Positions 7,293-14,896 of a stretch of 26,737 bases of DNA are shown here, in pieces (position 1 is the stretch's first letter; each line of letters begins with the position of its first letter). The stretch spans positions 1-26,737 of the forward strand of contig NZ_LLZI01000283.1 of assembly GCF_001509485.1 (NCBI RefSeq), given 5' to 3'. A program made the translations under genes and the position numbers. This stretch comes from Streptomyces sp. NRRL F-4489 (GTDB lineage Bacteria > Actinomycetota > Actinomycetes > Streptomycetales > Streptomycetaceae). A model generated the notes under the pieces. The model was not told where the DNA came from, made no database searches, and was given only the letters and a program-made list of their open reading frames with translations.

Positions 7293-7377
7293 GGCGGCGC
7301 CCTCTCCCGTAGGGGCCGCAGCAAGTCCCGCCCACCGGGCGCCCCCGCGAAACCTCCCGGGAACCTCCCGCGAATCC

Positions 7378-7391
7378 CCGCCCTTGGGCGG
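7378..7391. terminator. Short hairpin downstream of the LysR gene
   Basis: CCGCCC TT GGGCGG is a six-base inverted repeat 86 bp after the LysR stop, with no U-run. It may end the LysR transcript; evidence is weak. Apart from this and the dyad at 7510-7526, the 7293-7648 spacer shows no gene. Confidence 0.25.
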
Positions 7392-7509
7392 AATACACCC
7401 CGCGTACACCTCCGACATGGCCTGACGACGCGACAGATGCAGAGATTCGGTGCAGATCCGGTCCCGGCCTCGTGTTCGTCCGGCGGCGGAACGCCCGGGT
7501 AATGTCCTC

Positions 7510-7526
7510 GGTTACCCGAAGTAACC
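7510..7526. promoter_or_regulatory. Inverted repeat upstream of the acyl-CoA synthetase gene
   Basis: GGTTAC-CCGAA-GTAACC is a perfect 6-5-6 inverted repeat in an AT-richer patch of the spacer, 122 bp before the start codon. It looks like a binding site for a dimeric regulator (for example a TetR-type protein controlling fatty-acid use), but I cannot name the regulator. Confidence 0.4.
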
Positions 7527-7648
7527 CGATTTCCCGGCCTGGCCGGTTCCGGTCGCCGCGCCGCCGCGGCGTGCTACCGCACTCCCACGCAGGGTCGCCG
7601 TGGGGTACGGTCGCGGCCTTGTGAGAAGCACCACGAGGAGCTGGGTCA

Positions 7649-9475
7649 TTGCGCGAGTTCACCGTCCCTCCTTTGGCGACCGCGCCGCGGGTCGGCGGGC
7701 TGGCCGACTCGGTCCACGACAACGCGGAATCCGACCCGAAGCGGACCGCGCTCGCCCGTAAGGACGCCGCCGGCCAGTGGCGCAACGTCTCCGCCGCGGA
7801 GTTCCGGGACGAGGTCACCGGCCTGGCGAAGGGCCTGCTCGCGCAGGGGATCCGGTTCGGCGACCGGGTCGGGATCATGTCCCGTACGCGCTACGAGTGG
7901 ACGCTTTTCGACTATGCGCTGTGGTCGATCGGCGCCCAGTCCGTGCCCCTCTACCCGACCTCGTCGGCGGAGCAGGTCTCCTGGATGCTGCACAACGCCG
8001 AGGTGTCGGCGTGCCTGGTGGAGCACGAGGACCACGCGATGACGGTCGGCTCGGTCGTGGGCCGCCTCCCCCAGCTGCGGAAGCTCTGGCAGCTGGACGC
8101 CGACCCGGTGGCCGAGCTGACGGCGGCCGGTGCGCACATCGACGACGAGGTGGTGCAGCGGCACCGGATGGCGGTCACCCCCGACGCCACCGCGACGATC
8201 ATCTACACCTCCGGCACCACCGGCCGCCCCAAGGGCTGTGTGATCAGCCATGCCAACTTCATGGCCGAGGCCGACAACATCGTGCTGCGGTACGACAAGG
8301 TCTTCCGCTCCAAGCCGGGCGACGAGGCGGCGACCCTGCTCTTCCTGCCGCTGGCGCACGTTTTCGGCCGGATGGTGCAGGTCGCGGCGGTGCGCGGCCG
8401 GGTCAAGCTCGGCCACCAGCCCGAACTGGCGGCGCGGGCGCTGCTGCCGGACCTCCAGTCGTTCCGGCCCACCTTCATCCTGGCCGTGCCGTACATCTTC
8501 GAGAAGGTCTTCGCCGCGGCCCGGCGGCGGGCGGAGAGCGACGGCAAGGCCGGCCCGTTCGACAAGGCGGTGGAGGTCGCGGTCCGCTACGCGGAGGCGA
8601 TGGAGCACAAGGCGTTCGGCACCGGCTCAGGACCGGGCCCCTCGCTGCGGATGCAGCACCAGGTCTTCGACAAGCTGGTCTACAGCAAGGTCCGGGACGC
8701 GATGGGCGGCCGGGTGCGGCACGCGATGTCCGGCGGTTCGGCGATGGAGCGCCGGCTGGGGCTGTTCTTCGCCGGCGCCGGCGTGCGGATCTTCGAGGGC
8801 TACGGGCTGACCGAGAGCACCGCGGCGGCCACCGCCAACCCCCCGGAGCGCACCCGCTTCGGCACGGTCGGCACGCCCGTCCCCGGCACCACCGTGCACA
8901 TCGCCGACGACGGCGAGGTCTGGCTCCACGGGGGCCAGGTCTTCCAGGGCTACCACAACGACGCCAAGGCGACCGACGCGGTGCTGCACGACGGGTGGTT
9001 CGCCACCGGGGACCTCGGCGCGCTGGACGACGACGGCTATCTGACGATCACCGGCCGGAAGAAGGAGATCCTGGTCACCTCGGGCGGGAAGTCGGTGTCG
9101 CCGGTGCCGCTGGAGGAGCGGGTGCGGGCGCATCCGCTGGTGGCCCAGTGCATCGTCGTCGGCAACGACCGGCCGTTCATCGCGGCGCTGGTGACGCTGG
9201 ACCCGGAGGCGGTCGCGCACTGGCTGGCCATGCGCGGCAAGCCGGAGATGCCGCCGCGCGAGCTGGTGCGGGACCCGGATCTGGAGACCGAGATCCGGCG
9301 GGCGGTGGTCGCCGCGAACACCCTGGTCTCGCAGGCCGAGTCGATCCGTACGTTCCGGATACTGGCCAACCAGTTCAGCGAGGAGCACGGCCTGCTGACG
9401 CCCTCGCTGAAGCTGAAGCGCAAGGCCATCGAGACGGCGTACGCGGCGGAGGTGGACGCGCTGTACCGGGGCTGA
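7649..9475 (+). CDS. Long-chain fatty acid--CoA ligase (AMP-binding, ANL superfamily; FadD15-like)
   Basis: Predicted to activate fatty acids with ATP and CoA through an acyl-adenylate, for degradation or lipid synthesis. The 608-residue protein has all adenylate-forming motifs: P-loop-like YTSGTTGRPKG (186-196), YGLTEST (385-391), the TGD motif (453-455), GRKKEILVTSGGK in the hinge and a C-terminal LTPSLKLKRKAIE that contains the acyl-adenylation lysine (about K588). Length fits bacterial long-chain ligases. The TTG start at 7649 is supported by GAGGAG 8 nt upstream. It is a single-gene unit followed by an aldo/keto reductase 150 bp downstream. Chain-length preference cannot be judged. Confidence 0.93.
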   Translation: MREFTVPPLATAPRVGGLADSVHDNAESDPKRTALARKDAAGQWRNVSAAEFRDEVTGLAKGLLAQGIRFGDRVGIMSRTRYEWTLFDYALWSIGAQSVPLYPTSSAEQVSWMLHNAEVSACLVEHEDHAMTVGSVVGRLPQLRKLWQLDADPVAELTAAGAHIDDEVVQRHRMAVTPDATATIIYTSGTTGRPKGCVISHANFMAEADNIVLRYDKVFRSKPGDEAATLLFLPLAHVFGRMVQVAAVRGRVKLGHQPELAARALLPDLQSFRPTFILAVPYIFEKVFAAARRRAESDGKAGPFDKAVEVAVRYAEAMEHKAFGTGSGPGPSLRMQHQVFDKLVYSKVRDAMGGRVRHAMSGGSAMERRLGLFFAGAGVRIFEGYGLTESTAAATANPPERTRFGTVGTPVPGTTVHIADDGEVWLHGGQVFQGYHNDAKATDAVLHDGWFATGDLGALDDDGYLTITGRKKEILVTSGGKSVSPVPLEERVRAHPLVAQCIVVGNDRPFIAALVTLDPEAVAHWLAMRGKPEMPPRELVRDPDLETEIRRAVVAANTLVSQAESIRTFRILANQFSEEHGLLTPSLKLKRKAIETAYAAEVDALYRG

Positions 9476-9489
9476 CGGGGCGTCCGGCG

Positions 9490-9531
9490 CCGGTGGTCCG
9501 GGTCGGCTGCGGGGCGGGCCCGGTGGTCCGG
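9490..9531. repeat. Direct repeat of CCGGTGGTCCGG, 30 bp apart
   Basis: Identical 12-mers at 9490-9501 and 9520-9531, just after the ligase stop. No function is apparent. Confidence 0.5.
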
Positions 9532-9625
9532 TCGCGGAATTCGCCGGGGTGCGCGGGAATGTCCGGGGACGGATGATCGTTGTGATTCCCGTACCACCAC
9601 AGCCGACGTAAGGATCGATTTCCCC

Positions 9626-10459
9626 GTGAGCACGGTTCCGTCCATCACGCTCAACAACGACGCCACGATGCCGCAGCTCGGCTTCGGCGTCTGGCAGATC
9701 CCCGACGAGGAGGCGTTCACCGCCGTCGGCCACGCCCTCGAAGCCGGCTACCGCAGCATCGACACCGCCGCGATCTACGGCAACGAAACGGGCACCGGCA
9801 AGGCGCTGGCCGCCTCCGGCCTCCCCCGCGAGGAGCTGTTCGTCACCACCAAGGTCTGGAATTCCGACCACGGCTACGACGCGGCGCTGCGCGCGTTCGA
9901 CGCCTCGCTCGGCAAGCTCGGGCTGGAGTACGTCGACCTCTATCTGATCCACTGGCCGCTGCCCTCCCGCGGCACCGCCGTGGACACGTACAAGGCGCTG
10001 GAGAAGATCTACTCCGAGGGCCGCGCCAAGGCCATCGGCGTCTCGAACTTCCTCCCCGGCCATCTGGAGCGCCTGCTCGGCGAGACCTCCATCGTCCCGG
10101 CGGTCAACCAGATCGAGCTGCACCCGTGGCTCCAGCAGGCCGAGTCCCGCGCCTTCCACGCCCGGCACGGCATCGCCACCGAAGCCTGGTCGCCGCTGGG
10201 CCAGGGCAAGGGCCTGCTGGCGGACGCCACGGTCGCCGAGCTGGCCGCCAAGCACGGCCGGACGCCGGCCCAGGTCGTCCTGCGCTGGCATCTCCAGCTG
10301 GGCAATGTGGTCATCCCGAAGTCGGCCACCCCGTCCCGCATCCGGGAGAACTTCGACGTCTTCGGCTTCGAGCTGGACGACGCCGATCTGGCGGCCCTGG
10401 CCGGCCTGGACTCCGGCAACCGCCTCGGCCCGGACCCGGCCACCTTCGACGTGGCGTGA
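9626..10459 (+). CDS. Aldo/keto reductase (2,5-diketo-D-gluconate reductase-like)
   Basis: A 277-residue NADPH-dependent reductase of the AKR superfamily. The catalytic tetrad is intact: D46, Y51, K76 and H109 (in LIHWP). Signature segments include GYRSIDTAAIYGNE, EYVDLYLIHWP and a C-terminal IPKSATPSRIRENFDVF that binds the 2'-phosphate of NADPH. It reduces aldehydes or ketones in the cytoplasm; the natural substrate is unknown. GTG 9626 is preceded by AAGGA at about 9611. The gene stands alone, followed by a well-formed terminator. Confidence 0.93.
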   Translation: MSTVPSITLNNDATMPQLGFGVWQIPDEEAFTAVGHALEAGYRSIDTAAIYGNETGTGKALAASGLPREELFVTTKVWNSDHGYDAALRAFDASLGKLGLEYVDLYLIHWPLPSRGTAVDTYKALEKIYSEGRAKAIGVSNFLPGHLERLLGETSIVPAVNQIELHPWLQQAESRAFHARHGIATEAWSPLGQGKGLLADATVAELAAKHGRTPAQVVLRWHLQLGNVVIPKSATPSRIRENFDVFGFELDDADLAALAGLDSGNRLGPDPATFDVA

Positions 10460-10506
10460 GCGCGGTCTGAGGGCTGGCCTGCGGGCTTGTCCTCGCAGGG
10501 CGTAGC

Positions 10507-10552
10507 AGCGCCGTCCGTTCCCCTGCCTTCCGGGGGCGCGGGCGGCGCTTTT
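10507..10552 (+). terminator. Rho-independent-type terminator of the aldo/keto reductase gene
   Basis: AGCGCCGTCCG (10507-10517) pairs with CGGGCGGCGCT (10539-10549) with a single mismatch, an inner CCCC/GGGG stem extends it, and TTTT follows directly. This is the clearest intrinsic terminator in the window. Confidence 0.8.
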
Positions 10553-10714
10553 CCGTGCCCTCACAGCCCCCGAGTGCCGGAGTCGGCGGTCTCCGAGTGG
10601 CGGGGTCGGCGGGCGGCGGGAAGTGTGGGAGGGGGAACGGCCGCAGCCGCGCCGGCCGCCCAGGGGTGGCTGCCGCCGGGCCGCCACCGCTCCGCGCGCC
10701 CCGAGGAGGCACCG

Positions 10715-11503
10715 ATGCCCGAGGTCACCACTCCGTACGCGCCCGGGACGCCCTGCTGGGTCGATCTCGCGGCGCCCGACCAGCAGGCCGCCCTCGACTT
10801 CTACGCCGGCGTCCTCGGCTGGACCGGCGAGATCGGCCCCCCGGAGATGGGCGGCTACGCGGTGTGCCGGCTCGGCGGGAAGCCCGTGGCCGGCATCATG
10901 GCCGCGGTCGCGATGGGCGACCAGCCCGCCCCGCCGACCGTCTGGACCACCTACCTGGCCTGCGCCGACGCGGACGCCGCGCGGGGTTCGGTGGAGTCGG
11001 CCGGCGGCACCGTGCTGATGCCGGTCACCGACGTGATGTCGCTGGGCCGGATGTTCATCGCCGCCGATCCGACCGGGGCGGTGTTCGGGGTCTGGCAGGC
11101 GGTGGACTTCCCCGGCGCCGGCGTCGCCAACGAGCCGGGCGCGCTCATCTGGAACGAGCTCAACACCACCGACCGGTCCGCCGCCTCCGCCTTCTACCGC
11201 GCCGCCCTCGGCATCGAGTCGACGGCCATGGAGGGCGCCGAGCACTACGACGCGCTCCAGGTCAACGGGCGCCCGGTGGGCGGTATGCAGCCGATGCCGG
11301 AGCATCTGCCCGCCGATACGCCCTCGCACTGGCTGACGTACTTCGCGGTGGCCGACGCCGACGCGGCGGTCGACAGGGTCCGCGCGGCCGGCGGCAACAC
11401 GATCATGGAACCGTTCGACATGATCGCCGGCCGGATGGCCGTGGTGACCGACCCCCAGGGCGCGGTCTTCGCCCTGATCCAGCCGAGGCCGATGGGTGGG
11501 TGA
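10715..11503 (+). CDS. VOC family (glyoxalase/dioxygenase fold) protein with two domains
   Basis: A 262-residue protein made of two tandem vicinal-oxygen-chelate domains, roughly residues 8-125 and 138-258. The first opens GTPCWVDLAAPDQQAALDFYAGVLGW and the second GALIWNELNTTDRSAASAFYRAALG; each ends with the DPTGAVFGVWQ or DPQGAVFALIQ strand. It resembles mycobacterial Cfp30B-type proteins of this fold. Some members bind metal and act on small reactive molecules, others are binding proteins; function here is unassigned. ATG 10715 has GAGGAGG 5 nt upstream. It converges with the methyltransferase gene with only 4 bp between stops. Confidence 0.9.
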   Translation: MPEVTTPYAPGTPCWVDLAAPDQQAALDFYAGVLGWTGEIGPPEMGGYAVCRLGGKPVAGIMAAVAMGDQPAPPTVWTTYLACADADAARGSVESAGGTVLMPVTDVMSLGRMFIAADPTGAVFGVWQAVDFPGAGVANEPGALIWNELNTTDRSAASAFYRAALGIESTAMEGAEHYDALQVNGRPVGGMQPMPEHLPADTPSHWLTYFAVADADAAVDRVRAAGGNTIMEPFDMIAGRMAVVTDPQGAVFALIQPRPMGG

Positions 11504-11507
11504 GTGA

Positions 11508-12533
11508 TCACGCCTCCGGCGCGCACGCCGTGTGGACCGTCTGGGCGGAGAGCAGGAAGACGTCGGGGCGGCGGGTGAGGCCGGCGGGGTCGTAGGGGTC
11601 GGTGAGCCGCGTGAGGGTGCTGAGGTCGTCGGGGTCGAGCCGGTCGCCGTACGCCTCCACGGCGTGGCTGAGGTTGGCGTGGAGGTACTGGCGGACGTCG
11701 TGGGAGAGCGGGGCCGGCAGGTCGAGCAGGAAGCTGCGGGTGCGCGGGGTGCGCAGACCGGCGTTGGCCAGGAAGGCGGGCCAGTCCTCCAGGGTGTCGG
11801 TGGTGTCCGGCAGCGCGGCCCGCATCTCGGCGAACCAGTCCTCGGCGGCGGCGTCCAGGCGCGCCTGGAGCCCCGGGCGGCCGATGCCGATGTCGCGCGG
11901 CAGGAACCGCGGCGCGAGGCCGCCCTCGCAGACCGCGAGCAGGCCGCCGGGGCGCAGGTGGGCGGCGAGGGCGGCGACCGCGCCGCGCTGGTCGCCGACG
12001 TGGTGCAGGGCCTTGCTCGACCAGATGAGGTCGGCGCCGCCGAGCGGGTCCAGACCGTGCGGGATCTCGGCGGTGCGGGTGTGGACGCGGTCCGCCAGCC
12101 CGAGGCGGGCGGCGCGGGCCCGCGCGCGGTCCAGGAGCGCCTGGGCGGCGTCCACCGCGGTCACCTCGGCGTCCGGGAACACCCGGGCCAGCAGGCAGCT
12201 GACGACGCCGGGACCGCTGCCGATGTCGAGGATGCGGCGGACGGGGGCCGGGTGCGCCTCAACTGACGTGTTGGCTAGGTCAGTTGACGGACCGTCTGTT
12301 CTCGGGCGCAGCAGCTCCCGCAGCCAGGCGGCGGCCTGTTCGTACAGCGGGGTCTGGATTTCCGCGCCCCGTTCCAGGAGCGGGCCGAGCACGCTCCAGT
12401 CGATGGCGGCACCGTCCTGGCCGGCGCCACCGTGCGCGTGGCCGTGCGCGTGGCCGTGGGCGTGGCCGCCGCCCGGACGGGGCGGTGGACTGGCGGGGGC
12501 GGGCCCGGGCGCGGGCCGGTCGTGACTGGTCAT
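11508..12533 (-). CDS. Class I SAM-dependent methyltransferase with histidine-rich N-terminus
   Basis: A 341-residue protein. Motif I ILDIGSGPGVV is at about 101-111, followed by an acidic residue after the second strand (VTAVDAA) and a motif near IWSSKALHHV, so a SAM-binding Rossmann domain is clear. Substrate is unknown. Residues 24-34 form an alternating HAHGHAHGHAH run (six histidines) in a Gly/Pro-rich leader, a potential metal-binding segment. Residues 83-92 (STDLANTSVE), just before motif I, are encoded by an AT-richer patch with rare codons (including CTA) that forms a 9-bp inverted repeat. ATG 12533 is chosen because GGAGG lies 9 nt upstream; a TTG 12 codons earlier is unlikely. Confidence 0.88.
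   Translation of the reverse strand: MTSHDRPAPGPAPASPPPRPGGGHAHGHAHGHAHGGAGQDGAAIDWSVLGPLLERGAEIQTPLYEQAAAWLRELLRPRTDGPSTDLANTSVEAHPAPVRRILDIGSGPGVVSCLLARVFPDAEVTAVDAAQALLDRARARAARLGLADRVHTRTAEIPHGLDPLGGADLIWSSKALHHVGDQRGAVAALAAHLRPGGLLAVCEGGLAPRFLPRDIGIGRPGLQARLDAAAEDWFAEMRAALPDTTDTLEDWPAFLANAGLRTPRTRSFLLDLPAPLSHDVRQYLHANLSHAVEAYGDRLDPDDLSTLTRLTDPYDPAGLTRRPDVFLLSAQTVHTACAPEA
12259..12287. repeat. Perfect 9-bp inverted repeat inside the methyltransferase gene
   Basis: TCAACTGAC (12259-12267) and GTCAGTTGA (12279-12287) flank 11 bp. The patch is much less GC-rich than its surroundings and encodes a linker before the SAM motif. It looks like a protein-binding dyad or a small insertion. Confidence 0.6.
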
Positions 12534-12557
12534 GGCATCGAGCCTCCGATACGCGGT

Positions 12558-12605
12558 GGGCCGCGGCAAACGGCCGGGCCGTTCCGGGGGACCGGACCGC
12601 GGCCC
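12558..12605. repeat. Nested inverted repeats (cruciform or three-way-junction-like) in a divergent spacer
   Basis: GGGCCGCGG (12558-12566) pairs perfectly with CCGCGGCCC (12597-12605). Between them lie AACGGC-CGG-GCCGTT (12569-12583) and TCCGG-GGGA-CCGGA (12583-12596). The block sits between the divergent methyltransferase and SseB/DUF1266 genes, just upstream of the latter's candidate promoter. Confidence 0.5.
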
Positions 12606-12634
12606 CTGATGACGGCCGGGGGGCCGGGCCGCCG

Positions 12635-12640
12635 TAGGGT
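12635..12640 (+). promoter_or_regulatory. Candidate -10 for a leaderless SseB/DUF1266 transcript
   Basis: TAGGGT ends 8 nt before the GTG at 12649, so transcription could start at the start codon itself; there is no good Shine-Dalgarno. Leaderless mRNAs are common in actinomycetes. The -35 is poor. Confidence 0.35.
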
Positions 12641-12648
12641 CTTGACCT

Positions 12649-13728
12649 GTGGGTACTCCGGGATGGATGCCGCCGACGGAGACCGAGCGGCGGCTGTACG
12701 AGGCAACGGCACGCGGGGACGGGGACGGGCAGGTCGCGGCGATCGCCGGTGAGGACCTGTATCTGGCGGTGCCGCAGCCGGGTCACGATCCGCTGCCCGT
12801 CTACGACGATCCGGTGGCGGGCGGTAAGTGCATTCCCGTCCTGACGCGCGGCATGCTGCCGCCCTGGGAGCCGCAGGCGCTGTTCGACCGGGTCACGGTC
12901 GAGGAGCTGGCCCAGGACTGGCCGCACGACAAGTGGCACCTGGCGGTCAATCCGGGTACGCCGTTCGCCGCGTATCTGCGCGCCACGTCCGCCCACCGCG
13001 CGGGCTGGCTGCGGGTCCGGGCGCAGGTCGGGGTGCGGCCCGCCGGGCTGCTGGTCACGCACTTCGGCGGGCCGCTGCACGGGCCGGTGGCGCAGGGGCT
13101 GGCGTGCGGCGCGCCGCTGGCGGTGCACCACAGCGTCCCCTGGAACGAGCTGGGGACGGCCTTCCTGGATTACGCGGCGGACGCCGAGACGCTGCGCGGG
13201 CAGTGGTCGGTGGCCGATCCGACGGGGTGGCAGCAGCGGTTCGAGCAGCTGCTGGGCGGGCAGTTCGTACCCGCGGAGACCGAGGCGGCGCTACGGGCCC
13301 GGGGCGGCGCCGCGCCTGACCGGGCGGCAGCGTCCGGGGCCGGGCAGGCGGCGCCGTCCGGGCAGGCGGTGCCGGAGCTGGTGGCCCGGTACGAGGAGCG
13401 GTTCCGGGCGGACGGGCTGCTGCCGGCCGGCGGCCGGGTGGTCTCGCTGGCCGCGCTGGATCTGGCGCACGCGGTCGGCCTGGTGCGCTGGGGCCTGGGC
13501 GCGCGGCTGTGCGCGCCGCCGCAGGCCGAGCAGGCGGTGGCGCGGGTGGCGGCCCGGGCGGCGGAGGTCTACGGCTCGTGGGAGGAGTTCGCGGCGGGGT
13601 ATGCGCTGGGGAGGGTGCTGGCGTTCGACGGCGGCTGGTTCGGGCCGGCGTACGCCGAGACCGCGCATCTGCACCGGGTGCTGACGCAGGATCCGGGGTC
13701 GCCGTGGCGGGTCCTGCCGTTCGGCTGA
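12649..13728 (+). CDS. SseB-like / DUF1266 domain protein
   Basis: A 359-residue soluble protein. Residues about 35-115 resemble the SseB N-terminal domain (DLYLAVPQPG, PVYDDP, WHLAVNPGTPFAAYL). The C-terminal part, about 255-355, matches DUF1266 (LDLAHAVGLVRWGLGARLC, then WEEFAAGYALGRVLAFDGGWFG). The two halves are joined by an Ala/Gly-rich linker around residues 220-245. DUF1266 proteins are of unknown function and are often encoded near contact-dependent or polymorphic-toxin genes, but no toxin gene is seen here. GTG 12649 fits a leaderless start; ATG 12667 is the alternative. Confidence 0.8.
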   Translation: MGTPGWMPPTETERRLYEATARGDGDGQVAAIAGEDLYLAVPQPGHDPLPVYDDPVAGGKCIPVLTRGMLPPWEPQALFDRVTVEELAQDWPHDKWHLAVNPGTPFAAYLRATSAHRAGWLRVRAQVGVRPAGLLVTHFGGPLHGPVAQGLACGAPLAVHHSVPWNELGTAFLDYAADAETLRGQWSVADPTGWQQRFEQLLGGQFVPAETEAALRARGGAAPDRAAASGAGQAAPSGQAVPELVARYEERFRADGLLPAGGRVVSLAALDLAHAVGLVRWGLGARLCAPPQAEQAVARVAARAAEVYGSWEEFAAGYALGRVLAFDGGWFGPAYAETAHLHRVLTQDPGSPWRVLPFG

Positions 13729-13810
13729 GGCGGGCGGGCCGCACGGCCCCCGGGGGCCTCAGGAGCCCCACGGGCCGCACGGGCCTCGCGGGCGCTCCGG
13801 ACGCCGGGGG

Positions 13811-13945
13811 ATGATGCAGGACCGAGGGCCCGGGACGATACCGGACCAGTACGGCATGGAGGACGGATACGACATGGGCGGGAGCGGTATGGGGGGCGTC
13901 GCGCGGCGGCGGAAGCGGACGGCGGGGGTCCGCCATGGAGGCTGA
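13811..13945 (+). CDS. Possible 44-residue small ORF overlapping the yihY-like gene
   Basis: An ATG (tandem ATGATG) at 13811 opens a frame with acidic and Gly/Met-rich sequence (DQYGMEDGYDMGGSGMGG) followed by a basic segment (ARRRKRTAG), ending at TGA 13943-13945, 11 nt inside the next gene. GGGGG precedes the start but is too close for a good ribosome binding site. Overlap could mean translational coupling. No family is recognised and this may be chance. The rest of 13729-13934 shows only a GGCCCCCGGGGGCC palindrome at 13745-13758. Confidence 0.25.
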   Translation: MMQDRGPGTIPDQYGMEDGYDMGGSGMGGVARRRKRTAGVRHGG

Positions 13946-14855
13946 GACCGCGCCGACCGCCGCCCCGGCGCGGACCGGGCCGGAGCGGCCGGTCCGCCGG
14001 GCGCACTGGAAGCGGTACCGCACGGCACTGCGCCGCACGCCGCTGTCCGTCTGGCACGACGACCTCACGGACTACGCGGCGAGCCTGACGTACTACTCGG
14101 TGCTGGCGCTGCTGCCCTCGGCGATCGTGACCATCTCGCTGATCGGCCTGGCCGATCCGGCCGGCACCGAGCAGCTGATCAACCACCTCAGCTCGATCGC
14201 CCCGGCCGAGTCGGGGGCGACGGTCCGGCACGCGCTGGTGGTGATGGCGCATCAGCGGACCGCCGCGTGGGTGGTGGTCGGCGGTGCGCTGGGCAGCGCG
14301 CTGTGGTCGTCGTGCAGCTACCTGGCGGTGTTCCGGCGGGCGCTGCACGCGATGCACCGGACGAAGGACGACCGGCCGCCGTGGCGGAAGGTGCCGCGGA
14401 TCCTGATCACCGCGCTGCTGCTGATGGCGCTGCTGATCAGCAGTGCGGTGGCGCTGCTGGTGAGCGGGCCGGTGGCGACCGCGCTGGGCCGGATGCTGGG
14501 CTTCGGCGAGGGCGGCGAGACGCTGTGGAACCTCCTCCAGTGGCCGCTGCTGCTGTTGCTGGCGACGGTCCTGGCGATGGTGCTGTTCCGGTCCGGGCCG
14601 CCGAACTCCCGAGGGGTGCGGCGGGCCGGCCCCGGCGGGGTGCTGGCGGTGCTGCTGTGGCTGGTGGCGTCGGCGGGCTTCGCGTTCTACGCCTCGTACG
14701 TCGGCACGTTCAACCGGCTGTACGGGTCGCTGGCCGGTCCTGTGGTCTTCCTGATCTGGCTGTGGTTCTCGAATCTTTCGCTGCTGTCCGGGGCGCAGTT
14801 CAACGTGGAGCTGGCGCGGGCGGGACGGGTGATCAGGCCGCGCGGGCCGAGCTGA
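13935..14855 (+). CDS. YihY/virulence factor BrkB family membrane protein
   Basis: A 306-residue inner-membrane protein of the YihY (formerly misnamed ribonuclease BN) family. After a basic N-terminus, the family-typical DDLTDYAASLTYYSVLALLPSAIV segment starts the first helix at about residue 55; five further hydrophobic helices follow, including a strongly hydrophobic pair at about 155-185 and 195-220. The end carries the conserved YGSLAGPVVFLIWLWFSNLSLLSGAQFNVEL. Function is uncertain; transport roles have been proposed for the family. ATG 13935 has GGGGG about 6 nt upstream. Convergent with the pterin dehydratase gene. Confidence 0.92.
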   Translation: MEAETAPTAAPARTGPERPVRRAHWKRYRTALRRTPLSVWHDDLTDYAASLTYYSVLALLPSAIVTISLIGLADPAGTEQLINHLSSIAPAESGATVRHALVVMAHQRTAAWVVVGGALGSALWSSCSYLAVFRRALHAMHRTKDDRPPWRKVPRILITALLLMALLISSAVALLVSGPVATALGRMLGFGEGGETLWNLLQWPLLLLLATVLAMVLFRSGPPNSRGVRRAGPGGVLAVLLWLVASAGFAFYASYVGTFNRLYGSLAGPVVFLIWLWFSNLSLLSGAQFNVELARAGRVIRPRGPS

Positions 14856-14858
14856 GGG

Positions 14859-14889
14859 GGCGCCGGGCGGGCCGGGTCCGGCCGGCGCC
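14859..14889. terminator. Candidate bidirectional terminator hairpin
   Basis: GGCGCCGG (14859-14866) and CCGGCGCC (14882-14889) form a perfect 8-bp stem with a 15-nt loop, in the 41-bp gap between convergent genes. No U-run, as is common in high-GC actinomycetes. Confidence 0.5.
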
Positions 14890-14896
14890 GGGTCCG

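Noticed and set aside
6258..7418. Minus-strand extension of the BASS transporter frame through the LysR gene
   Set aside because: Gln/Arg/Pro-rich antisense of the LysR gene; the transporter starts at ATG 6257 with AAGAGAG upstream.
8627..11329. A 900-codon minus-strand frame opposite the ligase, aldo/keto reductase and VOC genes
   Set aside because: Runs antisense to three well-supported genes; sequence is repetitive Arg/Gly/Val with no family resemblance.
12534..12569. Upstream TTG start for the methyltransferase
   Set aside because: ATG 12533 has a GGAGG at good spacing, while the TTG has none; the added residues are not conserved-looking.
13745..13758. GGCCCCCGGGGGCC as a terminator or operator
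   Set aside because: A 14-bp palindrome with no loop, made only of G and C runs; expected by chance in this composition.
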